44,829 nucleotides of DNA from Candidatus Uhrbacteria bacterium (GCA_003453595.1 DMOG01000015.1:1-44829), one strand, 5' to 3'. Positions 18,004 through 28,191 are shown, counted from the stretch's first letter. Translations and numbers: made by a program. The notes: a model not told the origin generated them from the letters alone.

Positions 18004-19095
18004 GTGAGTATCGAAAAAAATAAAGATATGAGACAAAAACTTGAACAACTAAAATCTGATTTCACTTCTGCTATTGAGCAAATAAGCTCAGAGGAAGCTC
18101 TTGAGGCTTTGCGGGTTGAATATCTAGGCCGCAGAGGAAAGCTGGGTGAACTTTTAAGCGGGCTGAAAGATTTGTCTGCAGAAGACAAAAAAGAGATTGG
18201 CCCTTTTGCTAACCAAATCAAACAAGAGCTTGAAGCTGGTTTTGCGCGTAAGCATGCAGAGTTGATGCAGGAGCTAGCAGGGGAAAAGGCACAAAGCGAG
18301 TGGATTGATATCACTGCACCAGGTATAGAACCAGTCAATGGAAATCTACATTTAACAACTCAAGCAATTCAGGAAGTTGTTTCTATTTTTAATCAACTCG
18401 GTTTTATTCGTGTTCGTCATCCAGAGATTGATTGGGATTATTATGCTTTTGAGTCTTTGAATATGCCGAAAGATCATGCTGCTCGCGACGAATGGGAAAC
18501 CTTCTTTATTGCTGACGGTAATAAGGTAATGGAAGGGGAAAAAGGAAAAGTTGTTTTAACACCGCATACCAGCAATGGACAGGTTCGAGAGATAGAAAAA
18601 GGATATTTGCCAATTAGAATGATGAACATAAACAAGACATATCGTCGTCAATCTGATGTGACGCATGTGCCAATGTTTCATCAGTTTGAAGGGCTTTTAA
18701 TTGATAAAGGCGTCACAATCGCGCAGTTAAAGGGAGTTTTTGATTTCTTTGTCAAGCGATTTTTCGGACCAGAGCGTGAGGTTCGGCTTCGTCCACATCA
18801 TTTTAGATTTACGGAACCAAGTTTTGAGCTGGATATAAGCTGTAACCTTTGTGGGGGTAGCGCAAAAATCGCAGGGAAAAAATGTCGGATGTGCAAGCAA
18901 GGCTGGCTTGAACTGGGGGGAGCGGGAATGGTTCATCCTAATGTTTTACACGCCGGTGGATTAGACCCTAAAGAATACAATGGATTTGCTTTTGGCTGGG
19001 GAGTTGAACGCACACTAATGATGAAATCCGGTATGAATATAGATGATATTCGAATTTTGTATAAAAACGATCTTCGTTTTTTGAAGCAATTTTAA
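18004..19095 (+). CDS. pheS: Phenylalanyl-tRNA synthetase alpha subunit
   Basis: Charges tRNA-Phe together with PheT in an alpha2-beta2 complex. The N-terminal coiled coil (about residues 5-85) is followed by the class II catalytic core: motif 2 region RMMNINKTYRRQSDVTHVPMFHQFEGL and motif 3 FAFGWGVERTLMM. A Cys4 insert, CNLC..CRMC (about residues 280-300), sits before GWLELGGAGMVHPNVL, as in many bacterial PheS. The longest reading starts at a GTG (18004, 363 aa); an ATG at 18028 would give 355 aa and cannot be excluded, since no ribosome-binding site marks either. One base separates its stop from pheT. Confidence 0.95.
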   Translation: MSIEKNKDMRQKLEQLKSDFTSAIEQISSEEALEALRVEYLGRRGKLGELLSGLKDLSAEDKKEIGPFANQIKQELEAGFARKHAELMQELAGEKAQSEWIDITAPGIEPVNGNLHLTTQAIQEVVSIFNQLGFIRVRHPEIDWDYYAFESLNMPKDHAARDEWETFFIADGNKVMEGEKGKVVLTPHTSNGQVREIEKGYLPIRMMNINKTYRRQSDVTHVPMFHQFEGLLIDKGVTIAQLKGVFDFFVKRFFGPEREVRLRPHHFRFTEPSFELDISCNLCGGSAKIAGKKCRMCKQGWLELGGAGMVHPNVLHAGGLDPKEYNGFAFGWGVERTLMMKSGMNIDDIRILYKNDLRFLKQF

Positions 19096-19096
19096 T

Positions 19097-21484
19097 ATGA
19101 ATATACTCGCAAGCTACAATTGGATTAAAGAATATTTAAAGACTGAGGCGACTGCTGAGGAGTTTTCGCGGGAGATGAGTCTTAAATCTATGTCAGTTGA
19201 GTCAATCGAATATCTCAAAGACAGATTTGAGAATATGGTTATTGGTGTTGTGAAAGAGCTCAAGGTTCATCCTGATGCCGACAGGCTCAAGGTTGCCATG
19301 ACAGACATTGGGGGTAAGGAAGTTCAGATTGTTTGTGGTGGACAAAATTTGTGTTCAGGCATGAAGGTGGTTGTTGCACTTCCTGGTGCAAAAGTAATTT
19401 GGCACGGTGAGGGTGAATATGTTGAGCTCAAAGAAACCAAGGTGCGCGGAGTAGAAAGCTTTGGAATGATCTGTGCTCCTAGTGAGCTTGGTCTTGAAAA
19501 AGCCTATTGTTCGGCTGGTGGAATTTGGGATTTGTCAGAGCTAACTTCAGCACCAGCTGGAACATCTTTTGTGGAAGCAATGGATATGGATGACATTATT
19601 TTTGACATTGAAGTTACATCAAATCGCGTCGATTCCATGAGTATTATCGGTCTGGCTCGTGAAGGTGGAGTTGTGGCTGAAGGTGAGTTTAAATTTATCG
19701 AACCTGAATCGATAAAGGAAGGGTCGGGAAAAGATTTAAAAGTTCAAGTTGATGAGCAAGATTTGTGTCCTTGTTATATGGCGGTTGTGATTGATGGAAT
19801 TAAGGTTGGTCCTTCACCAATGTGGTTGCAAAATAAGCTTTTACTTTCTGGTCATCGTCCGATTAATAACATTGTCGACATTACGAACTTTGTTTTGCAT
19901 GAGTATGGTCAGCCACTTCATGCTTTTGATTATGACAAACTCGAAGGTCAGACCATTGTTGTTAGAACTGCTCGCGCAGGCGAGGTTATTGAGGCTTTGG
20001 ATGAAAAAACCTATGAATTAAGCAAAAATCAGCTAGTGATTGCTGACGCGTTAAAGCCAGTGGCAGTGGCCGGAGTTATGGGCGGGGAACAAGCAGGCAC
20101 AACAGAAGCAACCACGACTATTGTTTTTGAAGCAGCTACTTTTAATCCAGTTTCTATTCGTCGGACCTCACGCGCTTTAAATCTTTTTTCCGATTCTCAA
20201 CTGTTATTTGAGAAAGGGCTTTCAGTTCAGTTGCCAGAAATCGCACTAGCTAGAGCTGTGGAGCTCACCCTTGAGATTGCTGGCGGCTATGTGGCTAGTA
20301 CGGTTTATGATATTCGAAAAGTCGAATATGTTCCATTGCAGTTTCCGTGGAATTGTCAGAAGTCACGCAATGTTATTGGCGTTGATTTGTCTGACGAGGA
20401 CATGATTAAAATTTTAGAGAAACTGGGGTTTGTTTTGGATGGTTCTGGAGGTCAGTATCAAGTGACAGTTCCATTTTGGCGAGATCATGATATTGAAAAC
20501 GAAATTGATTTTACCGAAGAAATTGCTCGCATCTTTGGTTATCACAATATCCCGATTACTTTACCAAATCAGGAACCGCCAACAGTGTATGCTGATCAGG
20601 CATTGCTCTGGGAAGATCGAACAAAAATGTTGTTTTGCTCTCATGGCTATACAGAATTTTGTGGTTATTCATTTGTGTCAGCTCATGATTTGGAGCGATA
20701 CGATCTAGATCCGTCTGACGCTGTTGAGCTTTACAATCCGCTTTCATCAGACCTAACTCATATGCGCACATCGCTGGCGCCATCAGTTTTGAAGGATATT
20801 GAGATGAACCAAGGACAGGTTCAATCAGGTCAGATTTTTGAGCTACAAAGAGTTTATCTTAAAAAAGAAGGGGATTTGCCAAAGGAAAGAACCAGACTTG
20901 TTTTTGGAGAATTTGGAGTCAAAGATGTTAATCAAGCATTTTTGCAACAAAAAGGCATGCTTTTACTTTGGGCAAAAAATGTTGGTCTGGAGATTAGACT
21001 TGAGCGTTTGGAGGATGATGTTTATTGGCACCCAACTCGCAGTGCGTCGATTATGTATAAAGCTAATCGAGTGGGAATAATCGGCCAGGTAGCAACTCAA
21101 TATCAAAATGCCTTTGGTATTGAGCGTCCGGTTATGATGGTTGATTTAGACTTTGAGGCAGTGGTTGCGGACATGAACAAAAAAATGCGTTACGAGCCAA
21201 TTCCAGAATTTCCAGCAATTATTCGTGATATTGCTGTGGAGGTAGATGCCAAGCTGGAGTTTTCTCAAATCAAGTCAGCACTGTTAAATCTTGATTCAAT
21301 AATTAGGTCTATTGACTTGAAAGATGTTTATCAAGGGGAGGGTGTTGAGACCGGAAAGAAGAGTTTGACATTGTCTATTATCCTTCGATCTGACAGCCAA
21401 ACACTTTCATCAGAGGTCGCAGATTCAGTTATTGAGAAAATAGCGACAGTGGCAATTGGTAAATTAAGCGCGAAAATGCGATAA
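19097..21484 (+). CDS. pheT: Phenylalanyl-tRNA synthetase beta subunit
   Basis: The 795-aa beta subunit holds the editing site and anticodon-recognition parts of PheRS. In order: an EMAP/tRNA-binding OB domain (about residues 40-150; VKELKVHPDADRLKVAMTDIGG), the B3/4 editing domain (about 215-375; PINNIVDITNFVLHEYGQPLHAFDYDKL), B5 (about 410-480; ENEIDFTEEIARIFGYHNIP), the catalytic-like domain, and the C-terminal ferredoxin-like anticodon-binding domain (from about 700; YEPIPEFPAIIRDIAVEVD). Length is standard. It is translationally close-coupled to pheS. Confidence 0.96.
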   Translation: MNILASYNWIKEYLKTEATAEEFSREMSLKSMSVESIEYLKDRFENMVIGVVKELKVHPDADRLKVAMTDIGGKEVQIVCGGQNLCSGMKVVVALPGAKVIWHGEGEYVELKETKVRGVESFGMICAPSELGLEKAYCSAGGIWDLSELTSAPAGTSFVEAMDMDDIIFDIEVTSNRVDSMSIIGLAREGGVVAEGEFKFIEPESIKEGSGKDLKVQVDEQDLCPCYMAVVIDGIKVGPSPMWLQNKLLLSGHRPINNIVDITNFVLHEYGQPLHAFDYDKLEGQTIVVRTARAGEVIEALDEKTYELSKNQLVIADALKPVAVAGVMGGEQAGTTEATTTIVFEAATFNPVSIRRTSRALNLFSDSQLLFEKGLSVQLPEIALARAVELTLEIAGGYVASTVYDIRKVEYVPLQFPWNCQKSRNVIGVDLSDEDMIKILEKLGFVLDGSGGQYQVTVPFWRDHDIENEIDFTEEIARIFGYHNIPITLPNQEPPTVYADQALLWEDRTKMLFCSHGYTEFCGYSFVSAHDLERYDLDPSDAVELYNPLSSDLTHMRTSLAPSVLKDIEMNQGQVQSGQIFELQRVYLKKEGDLPKERTRLVFGEFGVKDVNQAFLQQKGMLLLWAKNVGLEIRLERLEDDVYWHPTRSASIMYKANRVGIIGQVATQYQNAFGIERPVMMVDLDFEAVVADMNKKMRYEPIPEFPAIIRDIAVEVDAKLEFSQIKSALLNLDSIIRSIDLKDVYQGEGVETGKKSLTLSIILRSDSQTLSSEVADSVIEKIATVAIGKLSAKMR

Positions 21485-21513
21485 TAAAATTATCACCTCT
21501 AACTTCTATCTCT

Positions 21514-21774
21514 ATGCTTGAAACATCTGACATCCTTTACATCGTTCTGGCTTTCTGTGCGCTTTGGATTACAGCTTTTATTTGCTGGTTTGTATATCAA
21601 ATTGCTGTGATGTTAAAGCGAGTCAATGATCTAGTTGCTGAATTAAAGTTTCAGATTGAGAAAGTTGAGCATTTGCTTGACGCGATTCATGGAAAATTTG
21701 AGGAAGGGGGCGAGCATTTAGGTAGTTTGGTCGAGCATGTCAAAACTTATATATCAAGTAAAACTAATAAATAA
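21514..21774 (+). CDS. Small membrane protein with coiled-coil tail
   Basis: An 86-aa protein with one N-terminal hydrophobic helix (about residues 7-31, LYIVLAFCALWITAFICWFVYQI) and an amphipathic helical tail of heptad type (MLKRVNDLVAELKFQIEKVEHLLDAI). This is the look of DUF948-like single-span proteins. Its start 30 nt after pheT and the small gene 12 nt downstream suggest one transcript. No function can be assigned. Confidence 0.65.
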   Translation: MLETSDILYIVLAFCALWITAFICWFVYQIAVMLKRVNDLVAELKFQIEKVEHLLDAIHGKFEEGGEHLGSLVEHVKTYISSKTNK

Positions 21775-21785
21775 CTTATATTCAT

Positions 21786-22076
21786 ATGGAAAACCGTGAA
21801 AGAAGAGATCCAATTAGCATGATTCGTGAGAGACTTTATTCATTTACTAAAAGCATGAACGGCAATCTCGTCGAGCAGTCGGGCAATTATGTTATAGAGG
21901 CTGGTAATATCCGCGCTGAGATCGATGTTGATCAAGATAAGATGTCATTTGAGTTATATGATGGCGACAAGCTAATCATGCAAAATGATAATGCTGATCT
22001 TGAGACGATACTTCAAAATATTGAAGGATATGCGCTTCCTGACGAGGGGGTGGTGGAGGTAAATAAAGCTGCGTAG
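21786..22076 (+). CDS. Small hypothetical protein
   Basis: A 96-aa soluble, acidic protein with a basic start (MENRERRDPISMIRERLYSF). The middle (GNYVIEAGNIRAEIDVDQDKMSFELYDGDKLIMQND) has alternating short strands typical of a small beta sheet, followed by a helix. I do not recognise a family. It lies 12 nt after the small membrane protein and just before dnaE, and the absence of stops in a tightly packed operon supports it as real. Confidence 0.55.
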   Translation: MENRERRDPISMIRERLYSFTKSMNGNLVEQSGNYVIEAGNIRAEIDVDQDKMSFELYDGDKLIMQNDNADLETILQNIEGYALPDEGVVEVNKAA

Positions 22077-22081
22077 TTTTC

Positions 22082-22110
22082 TGGCTTATAAGACCAATTT
22101 TTGATAAAAT
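22082..22110 (+). promoter_or_regulatory. dnaE promoter (leaderless arrangement)
   Basis: TAAAAT (22105-22110) with a weak -35 (TGGCTT, 22082-22087) at 17 bp. Transcription would start one or two bases before ATG 22119, which rules out the TTG at 22101 as a start codon. Confidence 0.5.
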
Positions 22111-22118
22111 CCTCTGGT

Positions 22119-25100
22119 ATGAATCCAGAGGATTTTGTTCACCTGCATGTGCATTCGCACTATTCGCTTTTGGAGGCTTTGCCTAGTCCAAAAGCCCTTG
22201 TGGCGCGTGCTAAAGAGCATGGTGCAAAGGCTTTAGCGCTTACTGACAATGGTGCAATGTATGGCGCTGTCGAGTTTTATAAGGCTTGTAAAGATGCAGA
22301 AATAAAGCCGATAATCGGAATTGATCTATATATTGCTCAAAATCGCATGACTGATAAGCGAGCAAGGATTGACGATCGACCATATCGTCTTACTGTTTTG
22401 GCAATTAATAATGATGGATATAAAAATTTGCTTAAGATTTCAACTGCTGGATTTTTAGAAGGTTTTTACTATAAGCCACGTGTTGATAAGCAATATCTTA
22501 AAGAACATGCCAGCGGACTCATTGCGCTTTCGGGTGGAGTGCGTGGTGAGGTTCCTGACGCGCTTTTAATAAGAGATCCTAAAAAAGCGCAAGAATTAGT
22601 AAAAGCTTATCAGGATATATTTGGGATTGAGAACTTTTATCTCGAGCTAGTACATCATCCAGATTTTGCACGACAAGTTGAGGTAAATAATTTGCTTAAA
22701 GAATTGTCAAAGCAAACAGGCGCGCCAATGGTTGCCACAAAAAATATTTTTTATCTTGATCCGGACGATCGAGAAGGTTATGAGGCGCAGTTGTGTATCC
22801 AACGCGGACGAACGCTTGAGGATTTTAGAAGAACAAACACAGATGATATTGATCTTTCAATGCCAAGCCCGAAAGTTATTATTGACGCTTTTAGTGATGT
22901 GCCTGAAGCCTCATTGAACACAAAAATTATTGCCGATCGTGTTGATTTCACAATGGAGCTTGGCCATAACTTTTTGCCTGTTTTTCCAATGCCTGAAGGT
23001 AAAACAGATAATGATTATTTATACGAACTTGCAAAAGAGGGATTAAAGAAGCGATATAAAGAGATAACGCCAGAAATAAACAATAGATTTGAGTATGAAT
23101 TTGGTGTTATCAAAAAGATGGGGTTTGCCTCATACTTTATTATTGTTCAAGATTTCGTTAACTGGGCAAAGTCTCGCGAAATATTAGTTGGGCCTGGCAG
23201 AGGATCGGCAGCAGGATCAATTATTTCATACGCGTTAAATATTACTGATCTTGATCCGCTTAGGTATAATTTGCTTTTTGAGCGATTTTTAAATCCTGAT
23301 CGCGTTTCAATTCCTGATGTTGATATGGACTTTGCTGATGCAAGACGAGGTGAGGTGCTTGATTATGTAAAGCAAAAATACGGAGAAGATAAAGTGGCTG
23401 GTATCATAACTTATGGAACAATGATGCCTCGCGCTGCTGTTCGTGATGCAGCGCGTGTGCTCGGACTTTCATACGATGAAGCTGATTTGATTGCAAAATG
23501 CGTTCCAGAACCAGTGCAAGGTCGGCACACTCCTCTTAAAATTGCGCAAGTTGAACATCCTGAACTTCGTGAGCTTTTAGCCTCAAATCCAATGGCAAAT
23601 CGTGTGGTTGAGCTTGCAAAGAAGATTGAGGGCAATCCTCGTCATACATCTCAACATGCTTGTGGAATTGTTATCGGTGATCTGCCTTTGGTTGAACGAG
23701 CTCCATTGCAACAAGGTCAGAGAGAGGACATGGCATTTATTACGCAGTATTCATTAAGTTCAGCAGAGGCTGTTGGATTAGTAAAAATGGATTTTCTTGG
23801 TTTATCAAACCTTACAATTATTCAAGACGCGCTTGAGATTATTGAGGCTGTTCACCATGTCAAGGTTGATATGAATAATATCCCGCTTGATGATCCAACA
23901 ACATTTGATTTGCTTGGACGAGGAGAGACAACTGGGGTTTTCCAACTTGAGTCAGACGGAATGAAGCGATATATTAAGGAGTTAAAACCAACTCAGTTTG
24001 AGGATATTATTGCTATGGTGTCGCTTTATCGCCCTGGCCCAATGCAGTTTATTGAGAGCTTTATCAATCGTAAGCATGGTAGGGAAAAGATAAAATATGA
24101 GCATCCGCTCATGGAAAACGCATTTAAAGAGACTTATGGAATTCCTGTTTACCAAGAGCAGGTGATGCAAGTCTCCAAAGATATGGCCGGATTTTCTGGT
24201 GGTAAAGCTGACACCTTGCGAAAAGCCATGGGAAAGAAGATTGTTGAGTTAATGGCAAAGATGAAAATTGAGTTCGTTGACGGAGCAGTTGAAAATGGGG
24301 TGAACAAGGATATTGCTCAAAAAGTTTTCCAAAAACTTGAGGATTTTGCTGCCTATGGATTTAACAAATCTCATGCGGCTTGCTACGCCATGATTGCCTA
24401 TCGAACAGCATATTTAAAAGCTCATTATCCAAGTGAATTTATGGCTGCTTTGATGAACTCAGATATTAATATTATTGATCGCATTACCATCGAGGTTGAG
24501 GAAAGTAAACGCATGGGTCTTGAGGTTTTGCCGCCAGATGTAAATGAGTCATATCCAGGATTTTCAGTAGTGCCGACTACAGGAAATATCCGTTGGGGAC
24601 TAGCCGCGATTAAGAATTTTGGATATGAAATCGGCAAAGTTATTCAGAAGGAGAGAAAGGAAAATGGAAAGTATTTAGATTTATCAGACTTTGTTGCGCG
24701 TATTCCTTCCAAGTATTTTAATAAGAAAGCATTGGAATCACTTATTAAATCCGGTGCTATGGATGGGTTTGCAGATCGGGGACAATTGGTTGCAAACATT
24801 GATCAATTGTTACTTTTGAATAAACAGGCCCAGAAGGACAAAGAACAAAATCAAGTATCGCTTTTTGATTTTGCACCAGATGTATCAGAGCAGAAAATAG
24901 CATTGCGCCCTGCCTTAGAAGTAACTCAAGAACAGATTTTGGCATGGGAAAGAGAGCTGCTTGGAATTTATGTATCCAATCATCCAGCGCGGGTTTTTCA
25001 TGATCGGTTTTGTGATTATGTAACACTTTCCAATCAAATTGCTGGAAAGGAAAAAGACACTCAAGTGAGAATGGCTGGGGTGACCGTGGCAGTTAAAAAG

Positions 25101-25628
25101 ATACTTACCAAGCAGAAGCAGGAACCCATGGCTTTTGTTAAAATGGAAGATGCTCGTGGCCCAATTGAGATTGTGGTATTTCCAAAATTATATCGACAGG
25201 TAAGCACATGGTTGACAGAGGGGGTAACAGTTTTAATTGATGGAAAAGTTTCAATTCGGAAAAGAGATGAACAAGAAGAGTGTTCAGTACTGGCTGATCA
25301 AATTATTCCATTTACTCAAAGCGATATTGATGATATTGCTGGATGTTTTAAACAAGGATCTCTTTGGTCGCCAGAAGATAAACAACAGGCCATTGCCCAG
25401 GAAGCTGAGCAAGATGGCTTATTTATTACTGTACCAGAGCAACCTGACCATCAAATTATTGTTAAATTACGGACTTTATTAAAGGAACACCCAGGCCGTG
25501 AGCAAGTATATTTAGTTGTTCAGTCAGGTGATAAAGATCGAAAAGTAGCCACAGAATATCGAGTTTCAAAAAGCAGAGCTCTCTTAGAAGCCATCGCCAA
25601 GATTGTTGGCGGTGGGAATGTGAGGTAA
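22119..25628 (+). CDS. dnaE: DNA polymerase III alpha subunit
   Basis: The 1169-aa replicative polymerase. The N-terminal PHP domain opens with FVHLHVHSHYSLLEA and carries ALTDNGAMYGAVEFY. The C-family polymerase core shows GPGRGSAAGS, the catalytic Asp pair in SIPDVDMDFADARR, AYGFNKSHAACYAMIAYRTAYLK and, later, the helix-hairpin-helix region. The C-terminal OB fold (VRMAGVTVAVKKI..FVKMEDARGPIEIVVFP) is complete, followed by a short tail. PHP His residues appear intact, so a proofreading-type metal site is possible. Start chosen at ATG 22119, where similarity to the family begins. Confidence 0.96.
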   Translation: MNPEDFVHLHVHSHYSLLEALPSPKALVARAKEHGAKALALTDNGAMYGAVEFYKACKDAEIKPIIGIDLYIAQNRMTDKRARIDDRPYRLTVLAINNDGYKNLLKISTAGFLEGFYYKPRVDKQYLKEHASGLIALSGGVRGEVPDALLIRDPKKAQELVKAYQDIFGIENFYLELVHHPDFARQVEVNNLLKELSKQTGAPMVATKNIFYLDPDDREGYEAQLCIQRGRTLEDFRRTNTDDIDLSMPSPKVIIDAFSDVPEASLNTKIIADRVDFTMELGHNFLPVFPMPEGKTDNDYLYELAKEGLKKRYKEITPEINNRFEYEFGVIKKMGFASYFIIVQDFVNWAKSREILVGPGRGSAAGSIISYALNITDLDPLRYNLLFERFLNPDRVSIPDVDMDFADARRGEVLDYVKQKYGEDKVAGIITYGTMMPRAAVRDAARVLGLSYDEADLIAKCVPEPVQGRHTPLKIAQVEHPELRELLASNPMANRVVELAKKIEGNPRHTSQHACGIVIGDLPLVERAPLQQGQREDMAFITQYSLSSAEAVGLVKMDFLGLSNLTIIQDALEIIEAVHHVKVDMNNIPLDDPTTFDLLGRGETTGVFQLESDGMKRYIKELKPTQFEDIIAMVSLYRPGPMQFIESFINRKHGREKIKYEHPLMENAFKETYGIPVYQEQVMQVSKDMAGFSGGKADTLRKAMGKKIVELMAKMKIEFVDGAVENGVNKDIAQKVFQKLEDFAAYGFNKSHAACYAMIAYRTAYLKAHYPSEFMAALMNSDINIIDRITIEVEESKRMGLEVLPPDVNESYPGFSVVPTTGNIRWGLAAIKNFGYEIGKVIQKERKENGKYLDLSDFVARIPSKYFNKKALESLIKSGAMDGFADRGQLVANIDQLLLLNKQAQKDKEQNQVSLFDFAPDVSEQKIALRPALEVTQEQILAWERELLGIYVSNHPARVFHDRFCDYVTLSNQIAGKEKDTQVRMAGVTVAVKKILTKQKQEPMAFVKMEDARGPIEIVVFPKLYRQVSTWLTEGVTVLIDGKVSIRKRDEQEECSVLADQIIPFTQSDIDDIAGCFKQGSLWSPEDKQQAIAQEAEQDGLFITVPEQPDHQIIVKLRTLLKEHPGREQVYLVVQSGDKDRKVATEYRVSKSRALLEAIAKIVGGGNVR

Positions 25629-25655
25629 AATATTTACATAATAAGTTTTTATATT

Positions 25656-26003
25656 ATGAAAAAAGACGGCGAAATATGTAAGAAACATGGTTGTAGCAAT
25701 TGTTGCAATCCCGTGAGAGTGGATAAGAGAATCTCTAACCGGATAGATAGCCAAATTAGTGAGTTGCCGTTTAGGAAGTTGGATGAAACACATATTCCAG
25801 TCGATGAGTTAGAAACAACAAGACTTGATGTATATCAATGTGAAAATCATGATCCCGAGTCAGGATTATGCAAAGACTATGAAAATAGACCAGATATTTG
25901 TAGAAATAGCAGATGTCGCGCACTAGATGAACTCGATGAGGGTAAACAAAAGAGATTTATCGATGAAGAAAGAAATCAAGAATTTATTGTATGCAAAAAA
26001 TGA
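25656..26003 (+). CDS. YkgJ-like Cys-cluster protein
   Basis: A 115-aa protein with the YkgJ / CxxCxxxCC-type signature: C-K-K-H-G-C-S-N-C-C near the N-terminus, then CENHDPESGLCKDYENRPDICRNSRC in the second half. The family is described as binding zinc or an iron-sulfur cluster; the substrate is unknown. The stop TGA overlaps the ATG of ddl (ATGA at 26000-26003), so the two genes are translationally coupled. Confidence 0.75.
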   Translation: MKKDGEICKKHGCSNCCNPVRVDKRISNRIDSQISELPFRKLDETHIPVDELETTRLDVYQCENHDPESGLCKDYENRPDICRNSRCRALDELDEGKQKRFIDEERNQEFIVCKK

Positions 26004-27016
26004 AAAAAATCAAAGTCGGTGTATTTTTTGGTGGAATCTCACCAGAGCATGATGTTTCTCTTATTTCAGCAACCGGAATTTTGTCTCAAATTGATAGGAC
26101 AAGATTTTCAGTGAAAGAATTTTGGATTAATAAGAAGGGTCAAATCTGGAGCGGAAACTCGGTTTTAAATAAAGTCATGATCGGTAAGGATGGGTTAAAA
26201 CTAGCTGATTTATCAAAGCTAAATAAGCAAATAGATATAGCGTTTCCTGTTTTGCATGGACAGGGTGGTGAGGATGGGACAATACAAGGAATGTTTGAAA
26301 TGTTAGATATTCCTTATGTCGGATGTGGAATTGCCTCCTCTGCGATTTGTTTGGACAAGGCGCTATTTAATGATTTGATGGAGGCCCATGGTATTTGTCA
26401 GGCTAAATATTCGGTTGTTGATTTCACTTATCAAAGCCAGATAGAGTGTGAAAATAGCATTCAAGATATTCAAAAAACATTTTCATTTCCAGTATTTGTT
26501 AAACCAGCGCGCGCCGGTTCATCAATAGGGATTTCCAAAGTTAAAGAAAAGAAGGATCTTCAAAAAGCAATTAACCTTGCCATAGCTTTTGATTCTAAAA
26601 TTGTGATTGAAGAATCGATTGAGAATTGTAAAGAGGTCGAGGTTGCCGTTATGGGGAGCTCAGATAAGACGATCCGAGCTTCGGTGCCGGGTGTGGTTAT
26701 TCCTGCAGCCGAATTTTATGATTATGATGACAAATATAAGAATAATCAGACAAAATTTGAAATTCCAGCCAATCTATCAAAACCATTATTACGCAAATTA
26801 TCTGATTTAGCGATTAGGGTTTACAAGATTTCAAACTGTAGAGGTCTTTCGCGGGTTGATTTGTTTATCGATAAAAAGGAAAATATATATATCAACGAAA
26901 TAAATACATTACCAGGCTTCACTCCAATATCTATGTACCCAACGCTTTGGAAGGCCTCGGGCGTATCATACAAAACATTAATAACAAAATTGATTCATCT
27001 CGGACTAAAAAGATAA
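26000..27016 (+). CDS. ddl: D-alanine--D-alanine ligase
   Basis: An ATP-grasp enzyme that makes D-Ala-D-Ala for peptidoglycan. Family marks are KVGVFFGGISPEHDVSLISA at the N-terminus, the substrate loop FPVLHGQGGEDGTIQGMFEMLDIPYVGCGIASSA, the ATP-grasp segment VKPARAGSSIGISKV, and the metal-binding C-terminal YINEINTLPGFTPISMYPTLWKASG. The ATG at 26000 overlaps the preceding stop by 4 nt and gives 338 aa; an in-frame ATG at 25991 is less likely. It shows that this cell builds a D-Ala-D-Ala peptidoglycan. Confidence 0.96.
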   Translation: MKKIKVGVFFGGISPEHDVSLISATGILSQIDRTRFSVKEFWINKKGQIWSGNSVLNKVMIGKDGLKLADLSKLNKQIDIAFPVLHGQGGEDGTIQGMFEMLDIPYVGCGIASSAICLDKALFNDLMEAHGICQAKYSVVDFTYQSQIECENSIQDIQKTFSFPVFVKPARAGSSIGISKVKEKKDLQKAINLAIAFDSKIVIEESIENCKEVEVAVMGSSDKTIRASVPGVVIPAAEFYDYDDKYKNNQTKFEIPANLSKPLLRKLSDLAIRVYKISNCRGLSRVDLFIDKKENIYINEINTLPGFTPISMYPTLWKASGVSYKTLITKLIHLGLKR

Positions 27017-27018
27017 AT

Positions 27019-28167
27019 ATGACAGCAAAAACATCAGGGAACAAGCCACTTTCACGCTCTTTGCGAATCTATCAGAAGATCGCTGTGGCGTTTGTGATAG
27101 TTTCTTTTATTCTTCTGCTCTTTGTCCTGTATCTCTCAGTTTCATCAGCAACTATTAAGATTACTCCTGTTCCACAGGTTGTGAGTACAACGGTTTCGGT
27201 TGATATCGTGCCTAGTGCTACTATGGAGGGTCAGGTTTCTGGATATGTTGTTAGTCAAATTTTTACTCAGGCCGATACATTTTATTTGCCGGCCGAAGGA
27301 GCAACCCCGGTTGAGCAGAAGGCTGGCGGAGTAGTTACATTGATTAATGAAACAACAAATAATCAGCAATTGGTGGAAAAAACGCGCGTACTTTCAAAAG
27401 AAGGAATTTTGTTTAGACTTGATGAAGGGGTAACTGTGCCGGCTGGTGGCCAGATTGACGCAATGGTTCATGCTGACGAGCTAGGGCTCTTGGGTGAAAT
27501 TGGACCAACTCAATTTACAATTCCAGGATTGGCTTTGTCGCTTCAAGATCAAATATATGCCGTGAGTATCGATTCCATGGTTGGCGGGGTGTCCTATACT
27601 CGAGTTTTACAAGAGTCAGACTTGAATGATGCTGCAGTTTCTTTGGCAAATTCGATTTTGGCAGGAGCTAAAGAAACGCTTGATCAGCTTGTTGAAAACA
27701 AAGAGTTTGATGGTGTTGAGTATTCAATAACTGAGATTGAGCGTGTGGCTAATCAAGAGCCCGGAGCTGAAGTTGGTTCCTTTAATATTTCTTTAACACT
27801 TGAAATTACAGCAGTTTATTATGATAAGAGTATTATTGAAGAGTATACAACTGCAGACCTACAGTTACGAATTTCAGAAAATTATGACTTGGATCAAGTT
27901 AGTGAAGACGGTGTTCAAGTTGAAATTCGATCTGTAGATTTAGATAAACAAGAGGCTTCTTTAAGCGTTTACCTTGACGGCACTGCCGTTATCTCACCAT
28001 CAAGTGATGTTTTAAACAAAGATCGACTAGTTGGCCGATCTCCAGCCGAAGTAATCACAATCCTAGAAGCGTCAGAACTTATTGATAAGGTTTCGGTTGA
28101 GTTTACGCCGTTTTGGCTAAAGCGTGTCCCAACTCTTAAGGATCACATTAAGATAAATATTGAATAG
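27019..28167 (+). CDS. Single-span envelope protein, CPR-conserved type
   Basis: A 382-aa protein with a short basic cytoplasmic start, one transmembrane helix (about residues 17-42, IAVAFVIVSFILLLFVLYLSV) and a long extracytoplasmic beta-rich part. The segment GGVVTLINETTNNQQLVEKTRVLSKEGILFRLDEGVTVPAGG resembles the baseplate-J-like motif found in a widespread CPR family of anchored proteins. Its gene starts 2 nt after ddl, which links it to cell-wall growth by context. A start at 26947 would overlap ddl by 70 nt and lacks support. The function is unknown. Confidence 0.65.
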   Translation: MTAKTSGNKPLSRSLRIYQKIAVAFVIVSFILLLFVLYLSVSSATIKITPVPQVVSTTVSVDIVPSATMEGQVSGYVVSQIFTQADTFYLPAEGATPVEQKAGGVVTLINETTNNQQLVEKTRVLSKEGILFRLDEGVTVPAGGQIDAMVHADELGLLGEIGPTQFTIPGLALSLQDQIYAVSIDSMVGGVSYTRVLQESDLNDAAVSLANSILAGAKETLDQLVENKEFDGVEYSITEIERVANQEPGAEVGSFNISLTLEITAVYYDKSIIEEYTTADLQLRISENYDLDQVSEDGVQVEIRSVDLDKQEASLSVYLDGTAVISPSSDVLNKDRLVGRSPAEVITILEASELIDKVSVEFTPFWLKRVPTLKDHIKINIE

Positions 28168-28191
28168 TATTGTTGGTCTAGCTTTTAAGAT

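Noticed and set aside
26947..27018. A longer start for the anchored envelope protein inside ddl
   Set aside because: It would overlap ddl by 70 nt and place polar residues before an already complete basic N-terminus; ATG 27019 follows the ddl stop by 2 nt.
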